The translations under genes and the position numbers were made by a program. A DNA stretch of 15,876 nt from the NCBI GenBank assembly GCA_021792235.1, contig JAJYVC010000021.1, forward strand, positions 1 to 15,876, written 5' to 3'. This document shows, in pieces, positions 1-7,320 of this stretch (position 1 is its first letter; every line of letters begins with the position of its first letter). The stretch is from Microcaldota archaeon. GTDB taxonomy: Archaea > Micrarchaeota > Micrarchaeia > Micrarchaeales > CABMGC01. A model generated the notes under the pieces. The model saw nothing but the letters and a program-made list of their open reading frames with translations. It was not told where the DNA came from and did not search any database.

Positions 1-348
1 GCAGTGGTGCATCCCCATGCGCCATATTCGATGGGTGTGATCAGCGCACTTGGGGCCAGGCGCGTAGTTGAGGAGATATCTGGAAGCGACGAAGAGTACG
101 GTTATTATGTCACAAGCGTCGCATCGGTTGGCAGGATAAAAGCGGGCACCGTAGAGATAGGGGATGCTGTTGCAAGTGCTGCTAAGAAGGGAGCTAAGGT
201 GATAATAATGGAGGATCACGGCACGGTTGGCATAGGCGATACCATGCAGAAAGCGCTCGACAGGGTAGAGTATTTCGAGTATATGGTCAAGAAGCTGCAC
301 ATAAGGCACATTGAAGAGCTCTACGCCAGGCTTCCAGGCAGGAGATGA
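1..348 (+). CDS. Class II (zinc) aldolase/adducin family, C-terminal part
   Basis: This is the 3' end of a gene that is already open at base 1; only about 115 residues are visible. The text shows the class II aldolase signature: a His-x-His pair in HPHAPYS at the very start, matching the first two zinc ligands of fuculose-1-phosphate aldolase, and a third His in EDHGTVGIGD, matching the later zinc ligand. A helical tail (ALDRVEYFEYMVK) follows, as in the family. The catalytic acidic residue would lie upstream of the window. Family members cleave or dehydrate phosphorylated ketoses such as fuculose-1-P, 5-deoxyribulose-1-P and methylthioribulose-1-P. The neighbour 5 bp away, on the opposite strand, is an MTA phosphorylase, which makes a salvage role for methylthio- or 5-deoxy-pentose phosphates attractive, but this is inferred from context. 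The stop is TGA. The family is clear; the substrate is not. Confidence 0.88.
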   Translation, partial: AVVHPHAPYSMGVISALGARRVVEEISGSDEEYGYYVTSVASVGRIKAGTVEIGDAVASAAKKGAKVIIMEDHGTVGIGDTMQKALDRVEYFEYMVKKLHIRHIEELYARLPGRR

Positions 349-353
349 ATGCT

Positions 354-1157
354 CTACTTGTGTGTCATAACTGCCTCTTCAAGGGATTTTGAGCAGCTAC
401 ATGTCCTATCCTTTGGCACCGACTTGACAACATCCGTTATTATCCGCTTTGCCTTGTCGACATTCTCTCCGAATATCTTCACGACCTCGGCATTGGTCAC
501 AGGCTTTATGTCCATCCTCCCTTCAAGGCCTGCGTCGTAATCGGTTATAAGCGCAATGCCTAGATAGCACATCTGTCTCTCCCTCGCAAGCACTATCTCT
601 GGATACTGGGTCATGTTCACCATGTGGTGACCCTGCGCTGCGAATGTCCTCGACTCGGCCTTAGTTGAAAACCTTGGACCATTTATTACAACTACCGTGC
701 CAGACTGGTGCATCGCTATGCCTGCCTTCAGACCAACATCGAATGCGATTGACCTGAGCTGCGGGCAGTAAGGCTCTGCAGAGCTTATGTGCACAACCTC
801 GCCCTCATCGAAGAAGGTGTCTGGACGCCCGTTGGTTGCATTTACGAACTGATCGAAAAGGGCAATGAAACCTGGCTTGTACTCGGGCTTTAGTGACCCT
901 ACGGCATTTGTCGCTATTATCCTCTTCACACCGAGCTTGCGCAGCGCTTCTATGTTGGCGCGATACGGCACCTTGTGTGGAGGTATGGTGTGTTTCTTTG
1001 CATGCCTTGGGAGGAAGGCAACATTGACTCCGGCCAGCGTGCCTACAGATATCTTGTCGCTTGGGCTTCCGTATTTAGTGTCAACTGACACCTCCTCCGC
1101 ATTCTCAAGCAGAGAGTACAGGCCAGATCCCCCGATTATGCCTATTTCAGAATCCAT
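354..1157 (-). CDS. mtnP: 5'-methylthioadenosine phosphorylase (MTAP)
   Basis: The enzyme uses phosphate to split 5'-methylthioadenosine into adenine and 5-methylthioribose-1-phosphate, a cytosolic salvage step after polyamine synthesis and other SAM-consuming reactions. With the chosen start it is 267 aa, normal for the family. Visible motifs are the N-terminal IGIIGGSGLY phosphate loop, LPRHAKKHTIPPHKVPYRAN near residues 47-66, ATNAVGSL, the GPRFSTKAESRTF and MVNMTQYPE substrate block, and ITDYDAGL. The C-terminus carries CSCSKSLEEA; a CXC of this kind forms disulfides in the thermostable MTAP II of Sulfolobus, so the same may hold here. I chose ATG 1157 because GTGAG lies just upstream and homologues start four or five residues before IGIIGG; ATG 1169 and TTG 1187 are in-frame alternatives. 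A purine nucleoside phosphorylase of the same fold is possible, but the motif set favours MTAP. Confidence 0.93.
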   Translation of the reverse strand: MDSEIGIIGGSGLYSLLENAEEVSVDTKYGSPSDKISVGTLAGVNVAFLPRHAKKHTIPPHKVPYRANIEALRKLGVKRIIATNAVGSLKPEYKPGFIALFDQFVNATNGRPDTFFDEGEVVHISSAEPYCPQLRSIAFDVGLKAGIAMHQSGTVVVINGPRFSTKAESRTFAAQGHHMVNMTQYPEIVLARERQMCYLGIALITDYDAGLEGRMDIKPVTNAEVVKIFGENVDKAKRIITDVVKSVPKDRTCSCSKSLEEAVMTHK

Positions 1158-1185
1158 ATTCTCACGCATGCTTCTTGGCAGTCGC

Positions 1186-1195
1186 AATTATTAAT
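1186..1195 (-). promoter_or_regulatory. TATA-like box of the MTA phosphorylase gene
   Basis: On the minus strand this reads ATTAATAATT. Its centre is about 23 bp upstream of ATG 1169 and 35 bp upstream of ATG 1157. A transcript starting about 26 bp downstream would begin near 1165-1169, giving a leaderless start at 1169 or a leader of about 10 nt carrying GTGAG before 1157. Confidence 0.4.
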
Positions 1196-1226
1196 GATAG
1201 CGCAGACACACCAGTATGCCTGCGTA

Positions 1227-2807
1227 TCATTTCTTCTCCTTCTTTGCATGCTGCTGCGAGCGTTTCATCCTTCTTATAGCTATGACAGCTATAGCTGCAA
1301 CAACAATTGCACCAATTATGTAATTGGTAGTGCCAGAGCCACCTGAACCTACAACGTTCACATAATAGGTCTGCGATCCTGAATACTGCTGTGTGCTTGT
1401 GCCTGTCGGCTGCGACCACTGCTCGTACAGGGTTATTGGGTACTGGCCTGCATTTGCCGCAGTGTCTACATTTACGTAGAAGGTCACGTTGGCAGACTGC
1501 CCGGGCACGAGTGAATTGATGTATGCATTTGGATTCACCTGCGACACTGGGTATATAGTCTGCAAGCTGAATGTTATGGACTGCGCGACCTCGTTGCCAG
1601 TGTTCCTAACCCTTAAGGTTACTGGAACATAAGTTCCGCCAGGCAGCAGGTGCGAGAATACTCCTGTGACGTTGAACTGAGCTATGGACTGCAGGCTTAT
1701 GGGCAGGATCACAGTCTTGTTGAACGAGGTGTTGTAGTTCGCATTCTGGTAGCTTATGCGTATCGGCAGAGAGTAGCTGCTCATGTTGTCGTTCTTGTTC
1801 GCGGTTATGAATATGGACGCCGTTGTCGTAGATCCTGCGTCTATGGTACCCGCCAGTATGCTTGTGGCAGAGTTTCCAGCAGTTATGCCTGTGCTGCTTA
1901 ATGCGGATACGGTGACGTTCTTTGCCGTCCCACTGCCTATGTTCTGCAGCGATAGTGTGAGGGTCTGGTTGGTGCCAGGGTACAGCGACTGCGGCGAGGC
2001 GCTTTCTATGCCCACAGATATCTGAGGCAGGCCAACGGATGAGCTTACAGGCACCATATCCTCATAATAGGAGTTTGATCCGTACGGGGTGCTGTATCTG
2101 ACAACCACTGGAAGCGTAGGAGTACCATCTGGGAGCGTGGCGTTTGCAAGCAGTATCGCGCTTGCAGCGCCTGTCTTCTGCGGTGAGATCGTGCCCAGGT
2201 TGAACATTGAGCCACCGATTATGCTAAAGTTCCTGGAATTCAGTAACGTTATGCTAGTGTTGGTGGCATTGTCCGTGCCGACATTGAGCACGTCGAGAGC
2301 CACAGTTGACTGGTCCCCCGGCGATATTGCAGATGAGGGGCTTGCAGTTATCTTTAGATTAGGCGAACCGCGCACGTAGAATGATATTGGCATTGTTGAG
2401 GTCGCTGTAATAGGAGTGCCGGACGTTCCCTGAGTGGTCTGGTACGTCGCCACAAGTGTTAGGTAGTATGTGCCAGAATTGATGTTCTTTGGTATGTGTA
2501 GGTTTATGACAAACGGTGTTGCTCCGCCGTACAGACCTTCGGATACAGTAGAGAGCAGCTGGGTCCATGCTGGCGAATAGTTGAGCAGCGGATACGTGCC
2601 TGTAAGCCCCAGATTTACGTTTTTCAGCTCGGTGGTATATGAATTGAAGAGCTGGAACGATATAGTTATGTTGCTCCCTGGCGTCACGGGCTGCGGATTG
2701 ACTCCAAGGTTCGCTATTGAAAGCGCGTCTGTCTGCGCGTTCACGACTCCTGGCATCTGCAACAAGGACAGCAAAATCAACGCTGCGAGTGCGTATCTGT
2801 ATCTCAT
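1227..2807 (-). CDS. Secreted, membrane-anchored protein with four Ig-like NEW3/CARDB-type domains (COG1361-like)
   Basis: The 526-aa product has a classic signal peptide (MRYRY, hydrophobic core at residues 6-16, likely cleavage after VNA at residue 24). Four beta-sandwich repeats follow, beginning near residues 27, 149, 260 and 375. Each contains a phrase of the type 'P G ... N ... V T L ... N x G t ... A ... V T V', as in CARDB, NEW3 and S-layer-like archaeal proteins. A Gly/Ser linker leads to a transmembrane helix at about 492-509 and a Lys/Arg-rich cytoplasmic tail, so the domains face outward and are tethered. Asn-x-Ser/Thr sites are frequent, fitting an N-glycosylated surface protein. 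GGTGA lies six bases before ATG 2807. It is the last gene of the operon with an ABC-2 permease and ATPase; a role as a surface partner of that transporter is inferred from position. Confidence 0.8.
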   Translation of the reverse strand: MRYRYALAALILLSLLQMPGVVNAQTDALSIANLGVNPQPVTPGSNITISFQLFNSYTTELKNVNLGLTGTYPLLNYSPAWTQLLSTVSEGLYGGATPFVINLHIPKNINSGTYYLTLVATYQTTQGTSGTPITATSTMPISFYVRGSPNLKITASPSSAISPGDQSTVALDVLNVGTDNATNTSITLLNSRNFSIIGGSMFNLGTISPQKTGAASAILLANATLPDGTPTLPVVVRYSTPYGSNSYYEDMVPVSSSVGLPQISVGIESASPQSLYPGTNQTLTLSLQNIGSGTAKNVTVSALSSTGITAGNSATSILAGTIDAGSTTTASIFITANKNDNMSSYSLPIRISYQNANYNTSFNKTVILPISLQSIAQFNVTGVFSHLLPGGTYVPVTLRVRNTGNEVAQSITFSLQTIYPVSQVNPNAYINSLVPGQSANVTFYVNVDTAANAGQYPITLYEQWSQPTGTSTQQYSGSQTYYVNVVGSGGSGTTNYIIGAIVVAAIAVIAIRRMKRSQQHAKKEKK

Positions 2808-2850
2808 TTTTTCACCAAATATTGTATTGTAAGCATTTTTATTCTTTGGC

Positions 2851-3999
2851 TCAGTCTATAGTCGGCTTGAACGTCTTGAATGCAAGCAGGGCGAGCACCA
2901 GAGTAAACGCGATGAGTACGCCCATGTCCGTTATCAGCTGGCTTGCGGATATGAAGCCCTGCATTATGACTGCGCGGTTTATGTCTGTAGCGTATGTCAG
3001 CGGATCTATGGCAGAGACTGGCACGAGCCAGGACGGCAGGCTCGATATCGGAGTTATGCCTCCGGATATGAACCAGAGCGGGAGGCCTACTGCCTGGGCG
3101 AATATAGTATATGCATCGACCCTTGACACCTTGGAAGCCACCACCATTGAAAGCGCCCCGAAGCCGAGGCCCACGAGAACAGTCACAACAACAATGTATA
3201 TGACTGCGGCCCAACCCATTGCAAGAGTAACGCCGAACAGCATGCCTATCACAAGCGCCATCACCGCAGATATGAGGCCCTGCAGCGCACCGGAGAGCAT
3301 CCTGCTTATCACTATCGCGTTCTTGTTTATCGGTGTTATTAGAAATGCCTTTATTATGCCAAGCTGCTTGTCAGATAGATATGCGACTCCTCCGCCGAAA
3401 AGAGCAGAGAACACGACCACCATTGCCAGCAGTCCTCCGGTTAGGAACGTGAGGTAGTTCGACGTTGTCGAGTACAGTGCATTGGATGCCACCTGACTGG
3501 TCGTCCTCTGCACAGGCTGGGCAGGGCTGCTGCCCTGCGACTGCCCTAAGGAAGTTGCCGTGGCTATGCCGCCGAAGTGCTGCGCGTCGCTTACTATCTT
3601 TGGCAGCACTGCGCTTATCACAGTGGGCTGGGTGTTTGAATAATAAACCTGCACGCCTGGCGCACTTGGATTAGTGCTCGGGAAGTTGGGAAGTATGACT
3701 ACAACAAGCTGCACGTTGCCGAGCTGCAGCATGCTGAGCGCGTTCTGCTCGTTGGTTGCCGAGAGTATGTTAAGGGTTTGCTGTGCCTGTAGAAGGTTGA
3801 GGAACTGGAGTGACTGCTGGTTATTCGCATAATTCACTACAGCTATCGGGACGTTCCTCACGCTTGTGCCTATGTTCCCGAAGAAGACGATTATCACGAG
3901 TGGGAAGATGAGCGACCTCATTATGTTGGTCCTCAGATTGGCCCTGATTATGAACAGCTCCCTCTTGAAAAGGGTTGCGGACTCTTGAATTATGCCCAT
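2851..3999 (-). CDS. ABC-2 type transporter permease (DrrB-like)
   Basis: This 382-aa membrane protein has the ABC-2 layout. A short cytoplasmic N-terminus (LFKRELFIIRANLR) precedes TM1 at about 26-43, followed by a large extracytoplasmic domain of about 135 residues rich in Gln, Asn and Ser. Five more helices run from about residue 181 to the end, including a FLTGGLLAMVVVFSALFGGG segment and the conserved amphipathic stretch KQLGIIKAFLITPINK between helices 2 and 3. It would form the membrane path with the ATPase encoded just upstream, exporting a lipid, polymer, drug or peptide that the sequence does not reveal. An upstream extension of the frame to 4062 overlaps the ATPase gene; ATG 3999 is preferred because GGGGAGGTC lies six bases before it and the protein then begins like its relatives. 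The ATPase stop and this ATG are separated by one base, so translation is probably coupled. Confidence 0.9.
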   Translation of the reverse strand: MGIIQESATLFKRELFIIRANLRTNIMRSLIFPLVIIVFFGNIGTSVRNVPIAVVNYANNQQSLQFLNLLQAQQTLNILSATNEQNALSMLQLGNVQLVVVILPNFPSTNPSAPGVQVYYSNTQPTVISAVLPKIVSDAQHFGGIATATSLGQSQGSSPAQPVQRTTSQVASNALYSTTSNYLTFLTGGLLAMVVVFSALFGGGVAYLSDKQLGIIKAFLITPINKNAIVISRMLSGALQGLISAVMALVIGMLFGVTLAMGWAAVIYIVVVTVLVGLGFGALSMVVASKVSRVDAYTIFAQAVGLPLWFISGGITPISSLPSWLVPVSAIDPLTYATDINRAVIMQGFISASQLITDMGVLIAFTLVLALLAFKTFKPTID

Positions 4000-4000
4000 A

Positions 4001-5005
4001 TCAATGACCTCCCCTGTACAGCATTGACCCCCTTGCAGACGTGTACTCACTGCTTGCAGCATCCCTCATCCCTGATCCAGTGAGCTTTATGAAAACGTCA
4101 TCCAAAGTCGGCAGGTGCACGTTGACCGATGCGACGACCACCTTCTTCTTCTCGAGCATGCTCAGCATCTCTGGCAGCGTCTTTGGATCCCATTTCTCCA
4201 ATGTCGCATCGAGCCTGTCCCCCTTCACTGCGGAATTTATCTTGAAGTGCGACTTGAGGATGGACGAGGCCTGCTGCGCCTGCGATTCGCTTTCTAGTAT
4301 CATTTCAAGTATCCTGCCGGTGCCAACCATCCTCTTGAGCTCTGATGCAGTTCCTATCGCCCTTATCCTGCCATGATCTATTATAGCTATCCTGTCGCAA
4401 AGTGCGTCGGCCTCCTCTAGGTACTGCGTGGTTAGTATTATCGTTACCCCGACCTTTACAAGGTCCTTGATGTGGCCCCACATGTTTACTCTGTTCTGTA
4501 TGTCAAGGCCGGTGGTAGGCTCATCTAATATGAGCAGCATTGGATCCTGAATCATTGCCTTTACCAAGTCAAGGCGCCTCTGCATGCCTCCTGAGAATGT
4601 GCCGGCCTTCTTGTCTGCGAAGCTGGTGAGCTCCGCCTCGGCGAGTGCCTCGTCGACCTTCTTTCCTATCTTATCCTTCGGCACATGGTAAAGCTCAGCA
4701 GCTATCTCAAGATTGGCCCTGGCAGTAAGGTCGCTGTCAACTACCGTCTCCTGCGTCATTAGCCCCATCATAGGCTTCACCCTGCTTCCCTCCTTCTCTA
4801 TGTCTATGCCATTGATGGTGATCTTTCCTGAAGTGGGCTTGAGTAGCCCGAGCACCATATTTATGGTTGTTGTCTTGCCTGCACCGTTCGGACCGAGTAT
4901 GCCGAATATTTCACCCTCCTTTATCTCTAGGCTTATGCCGTTCACTGCAGTGAAGTCGCCGAACCTCTTTACCAGATTCCTTATCTCTAATATGTTCTTA
5001 GTCAT
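4001..5005 (-). CDS. ABC transporter ATP-binding protein (DrrA-like)
   Basis: The 334-aa cytoplasmic ATPase powers the neighbouring ABC-2 permease. Walker A is GPNGAGKTT at residues 38-46, the Q-loop Gln is residue 85, the signature FSGGMQ is at 137-142, and Walker B plus D-loop is LLILDEPTTGLD at 157-168. The switch position that is usually His is Gln194 in TTQYLEEAD; as recalled, this is characteristic of the DrrA subfamily of drug and lipid exporters, so it need not mean loss of activity. About 80 C-terminal residues beyond the ATPase core (from EMILESE) form the regulatory domain usual in DrrA. The start ATG 5005 overlaps the end of the PadR-like gene by eight bases. It is the second gene of the minus-strand operon. 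The substrate is not predictable from sequence. Confidence 0.94.
   Translation of the reverse strand: MTKNILEIRNLVKRFGDFTAVNGISLEIKEGEIFGILGPNGAGKTTTINMVLGLLKPTSGKITINGIDIEKEGSRVKPMMGLMTQETVVDSDLTARANLEIAAELYHVPKDKIGKKVDEALAEAELTSFADKKAGTFSGGMQRRLDLVKAMIQDPMLLILDEPTTGLDIQNRVNMWGHIKDLVKVGVTIILTTQYLEEADALCDRIAIIDHGRIRAIGTASELKRMVGTGRILEMILESESQAQQASSILKSHFKINSAVKGDRLDATLEKWDPKTLPEMLSMLEKKKVVVASVNVHLPTLDDVFIKLTGSGMRDAASSEYTSARGSMLYRGGH
4006..4014 (-). promoter_or_regulatory. Strong Shine-Dalgarno site inside the end of the ATPase gene
   Basis: On the minus strand this reads GGGGAGGTC, six bases before ATG 3999. It decides the permease start and suggests reinitiation by ribosomes finishing the ATPase gene, whose TGA stop occupies 4001-4003. 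Confidence 0.7.
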
Positions 5006-5369
5006 TGAATTCCTCCTTTGCTAGCCTCTTCATCTCCACTACCATATAGGATATTATTTTGTCTTTGTTCTTGACGACGGTTTTGCCGCGCCTTGTAAGA
5101 GTGAATACTTTTTTGGCCTTATTTCCATTTAGAACGACCTTGCTCTTTAAATAACCCGCATTCTCGAGGGAGTTTGTTAGGTTGTATACGTCATTCTTCG
5201 TAAGATGCCTACACATATTGTTGCCGTGCAGTGCTGTAAGTGACCTTATGGCTTTTAGCAGCTGGTATGGGTAGGTTCTGTGTTTCCTCACGTAACCGAG
5301 TATCATTATCTTTAACATTCCCTTTCGTATATCCTTATCTTCATATGCGCAGATGACCTTGGAATTCAT
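4998..5369 (-). CDS. PadR-like winged-helix transcriptional regulator
   Basis: The 123-aa protein has the layout of a PadR-type repressor: an N-terminal helix and turn (GMLKIMILGYVRKHRTYPYQLLKAI, residues 17-41), a recognition helix (LTKNDVYNLTNSLENAGYLK), and a beta wing with basic residues (NGNKAKKVFTLTRRG) followed by a C-terminal dimerisation helix. It is somewhat divergent, so MarR- or PadR-like is the safe label. It is the first gene of the operon with an ABC exporter, a frequent arrangement for PadR regulators that repress their own transporter until a ligand binds. The 3' end overlaps the ATPase gene by eight bases. A palindrome 13 bases upstream of its ATG is the candidate operator. 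Confidence 0.78.
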   Translation of the reverse strand: MNSKVICAYEDKDIRKGMLKIMILGYVRKHRTYPYQLLKAIRSLTALHGNNMCRHLTKNDVYNLTNSLENAGYLKSKVVLNGNKAKKVFTLTRRGKTVVKNKDKIISYMVVEMKRLAKEEFND

Positions 5370-5381
5370 AATAGCACTGGT

Positions 5382-5396
5382 TTAGATTTAAACTAA
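5382..5396. promoter_or_regulatory. Palindromic candidate operator of the PadR/ABC operon
   Basis: TTAGATTTAAACTAA is a 15-bp near-palindrome centred at 5389, with perfect TTAG/CTAA ends. It overlaps a second small inverted repeat, GTTTA-GATT-TAAAC at 5380-5393. It lies between the likely promoter and ATG 5369, where a bound repressor would block the transcription start. Binding by the PadR-like protein is inferred. Confidence 0.45.
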
Positions 5397-5416
5397 TTTG
5401 ATATTTGACCAATTAA

Positions 5417-5425
5417 TATTAAAAA
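5417..5425 (-). promoter_or_regulatory. TATA-like box of the PadR/ABC operon
   Basis: The minus strand reads TTTTTAATA, preceded by a purine-rich stretch. Its centre near 5421 predicts a transcription start near 5395, at the edge of the palindrome at 5382-5396, with a leader of about 26 nt. The whole intergenic region is AT-rich, so other boxes are possible, including one serving the divergent ThDP-enzyme gene (GAATTTAAAC, 5451-5460). Confidence 0.35.
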
Positions 5426-5516
5426 GCTTCCTTGTACTGTTGTAGATTCCGAATTTAAACATTTCTGCGGAAGGTCTTATTTGCATGCAGATGTGTTGAA
5501 GCTGCAGGATAATGCG

Positions 5517-7313
5517 ATGGCAAGCAATACGAGAGACAAAAAGATAAAGGTAGCAGACTACGCTGTAGACTATCTCATGCGCTTAGGGATAACGCAAGGT
5601 TACTTCATGAACGGCGGCATGATAGCGCCAATCGCAGATGCATGCTATAGGAAGGGATTTGAGCTTTTTACGATGCACCATGAGCAGGCTGCTGCATTTG
5701 CTTCTGAAGGACAAGCAGCGGTTAGGAGGGATGTTGGTGTTGCGATGGCAACGAGCGGGCCAGGAGCGACAAATCTTGTAACTGGAATAGCAAGTGCCTA
5801 TTTCTCCTCAAATCCAGTACTATTCATAACAGGCCAGGTCAACACGTACGAATCAAATGCCGGGGGGGAGAGAAGGCAGGTAGGATTCCAGGAGACAGAC
5901 ATAGTATCCATAACAAAGGGCATAACGAAATACGCTAAGCTAGTCAACGATCCCTTGTCAATAGCCTATGAACTTGAGAAGGCTCTTTTCATTACAAAGG
6001 ATGGCAGGATGGGTCCTGCACTACTTGATCTGCCATTTGATGTACAAAGGTCAAACGTATACGCTGGCAGGCTGAAGCACTTTGTAGGTTCAGAAGAGCA
6101 CAGGAGACTTACACATAAGATAAATCCAGGCATTAAGGATGCCGTTCTTGTTGCCAGGGAGATTTCCATATCAAAAAGACCTCTCGTGCTGATAGGCCAT
6201 GGTGTAAGATTATCAGATGCTGTAAAGGAAGTGGCTAAGCTTCTTGAAAAGGCGAACCTGCCTTTCGTCACCTCCCTGCTTGGCACTGATGCGATACCTA
6301 ACGGACATAGGCTATGCTATGGTATGATAGGCACTTACGGGCAGAGATACGCTAACCTTGCAACTGCTAATGCTGACATGATACTGGTGCTTGGAGCAAG
6401 GCTCGATGTGAGACAGATAGGCTTGAAGTCAGAATTTGCGAAGCATGCAAAGATAATCCATGTTGACATAGATTGTACAGAACTCAACGCTTCTGTGAAA
6501 GAGCATATGTCTATAGAATCAGATATAGGCGATTTTGTTGGTGTGGTTTTGCAGTACGTTGCAAAAAAGGACAGGGTAAAGTGGATGGAGTATCTTGACA
6601 TGCTCAGATCGCGATACGGCAAGTCTGAACAGACGGTAAGAGAGGGGCAGATAGACCCCATAAAAGCAGTTAGTATGCTTTCCAGTAGGTACGCTGATGG
6701 GAGCATTGTGACAGTGGATGTAGGGTCGCATCAGATGTGGTTCGCACATGGATGGACAACAAAAAATGGCCAGTCTATACTGACCAATGGGGGCATGGCA
6801 CCAATGGGATTCGCTCTGCCCGCAGCAATAGGCGCATCCCTTGCTTTAGGGAAGAGGGAGGTGCTTGCGGTGACTGGCGACGGAGGGCTGCAGGTGAACA
6901 TCCAGGAGCTGCAGACAGTTGTGCGCAACAAGCTTCCGATTAAGATAGTTGTATTCAACAATAATGCGCTGGTAATGGTCACGCAGTTTCAGTCGGAGTT
7001 CATGGAGGGAAGGATACATGGCAGCGTACCTGAAGGTGGCTATGACTCCCCTGATTTTGTAAAGATAGCGAAGGCGTACGGAATTCCTGCAGAATCTTCA
7101 TCAGACAGTAGCACGCTGGAAAATAAGATAGACTGGCTGACAAGGCATAAAGGCCCCTGCCTTCTTGAGATAAAGGTGCCGCAGGACTATTGGGCACTGC
7201 CTAAGTCAAGAGGAAACCTTCCTGTCCATGATATGTTTCCCTTCCTTGATAGAAGAGAATATAGGGAAGCCATAAGATATGCAAGGAAGGAGGCAATGAC
7301 ACCAAATAAATAG
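5517..7313 (+). CDS. ThDP-dependent acetolactate-synthase-like enzyme, surface-polysaccharide type
   Basis: The 598-aa protein has the three ThDP-enzyme domains. The N-terminal pyrimidine-binding domain carries the cofactor-activating Glu in TMHHEQAAAF (Glu56) and GPGATNLVTGIASAY. The central Rossmann domain is near 190-330. The C-terminal diphosphate domain carries GDG at 454-456, followed 25 residues later by NNN, the metal-binding motif. Phrases such as RRQVGFQETDIVSITKGITK and the tail NLPVHDMFPFLDR recall the acetolactate-synthase-like proteins of capsule, LPS and modified-sugar clusters rather than the branched-chain amino acid enzyme; no small-subunit gene is nearby. A relative, YerE, transfers a two-carbon unit from pyruvate to a nucleotide-activated keto-sugar. 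The glycosyltransferase gene follows within 30 bases. ATG 5517 looks like the natural start, but TTG 5481, preceded by GGAAGGT, is possible. Substrate unknown. Confidence 0.85.
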   Translation: MASNTRDKKIKVADYAVDYLMRLGITQGYFMNGGMIAPIADACYRKGFELFTMHHEQAAAFASEGQAAVRRDVGVAMATSGPGATNLVTGIASAYFSSNPVLFITGQVNTYESNAGGERRQVGFQETDIVSITKGITKYAKLVNDPLSIAYELEKALFITKDGRMGPALLDLPFDVQRSNVYAGRLKHFVGSEEHRRLTHKINPGIKDAVLVAREISISKRPLVLIGHGVRLSDAVKEVAKLLEKANLPFVTSLLGTDAIPNGHRLCYGMIGTYGQRYANLATANADMILVLGARLDVRQIGLKSEFAKHAKIIHVDIDCTELNASVKEHMSIESDIGDFVGVVLQYVAKKDRVKWMEYLDMLRSRYGKSEQTVREGQIDPIKAVSMLSSRYADGSIVTVDVGSHQMWFAHGWTTKNGQSILTNGGMAPMGFALPAAIGASLALGKREVLAVTGDGGLQVNIQELQTVVRNKLPIKIVVFNNNALVMVTQFQSEFMEGRIHGSVPEGGYDSPDFVKIAKAYGIPAESSSDSSTLENKIDWLTRHKGPCLLEIKVPQDYWALPKSRGNLPVHDMFPFLDRREYREAIRYARKEAMTPNK

Positions 7314-7320
7314 CTTTATC

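Noticed and set aside
2717..3457. Long plus-strand open frame across the permease gene
   Set aside because: It is antisense to the clear ABC-2 permease, spans a gene boundary and shows no protein-like pattern. It arises from codon bias on the opposite strand.
4573..4600. Loss of ATPase function because the switch His is replaced by Gln194
   Set aside because: As recalled, Gln in TTQYLEEAD is usual in the DrrA subfamily, and all other catalytic motifs are intact.
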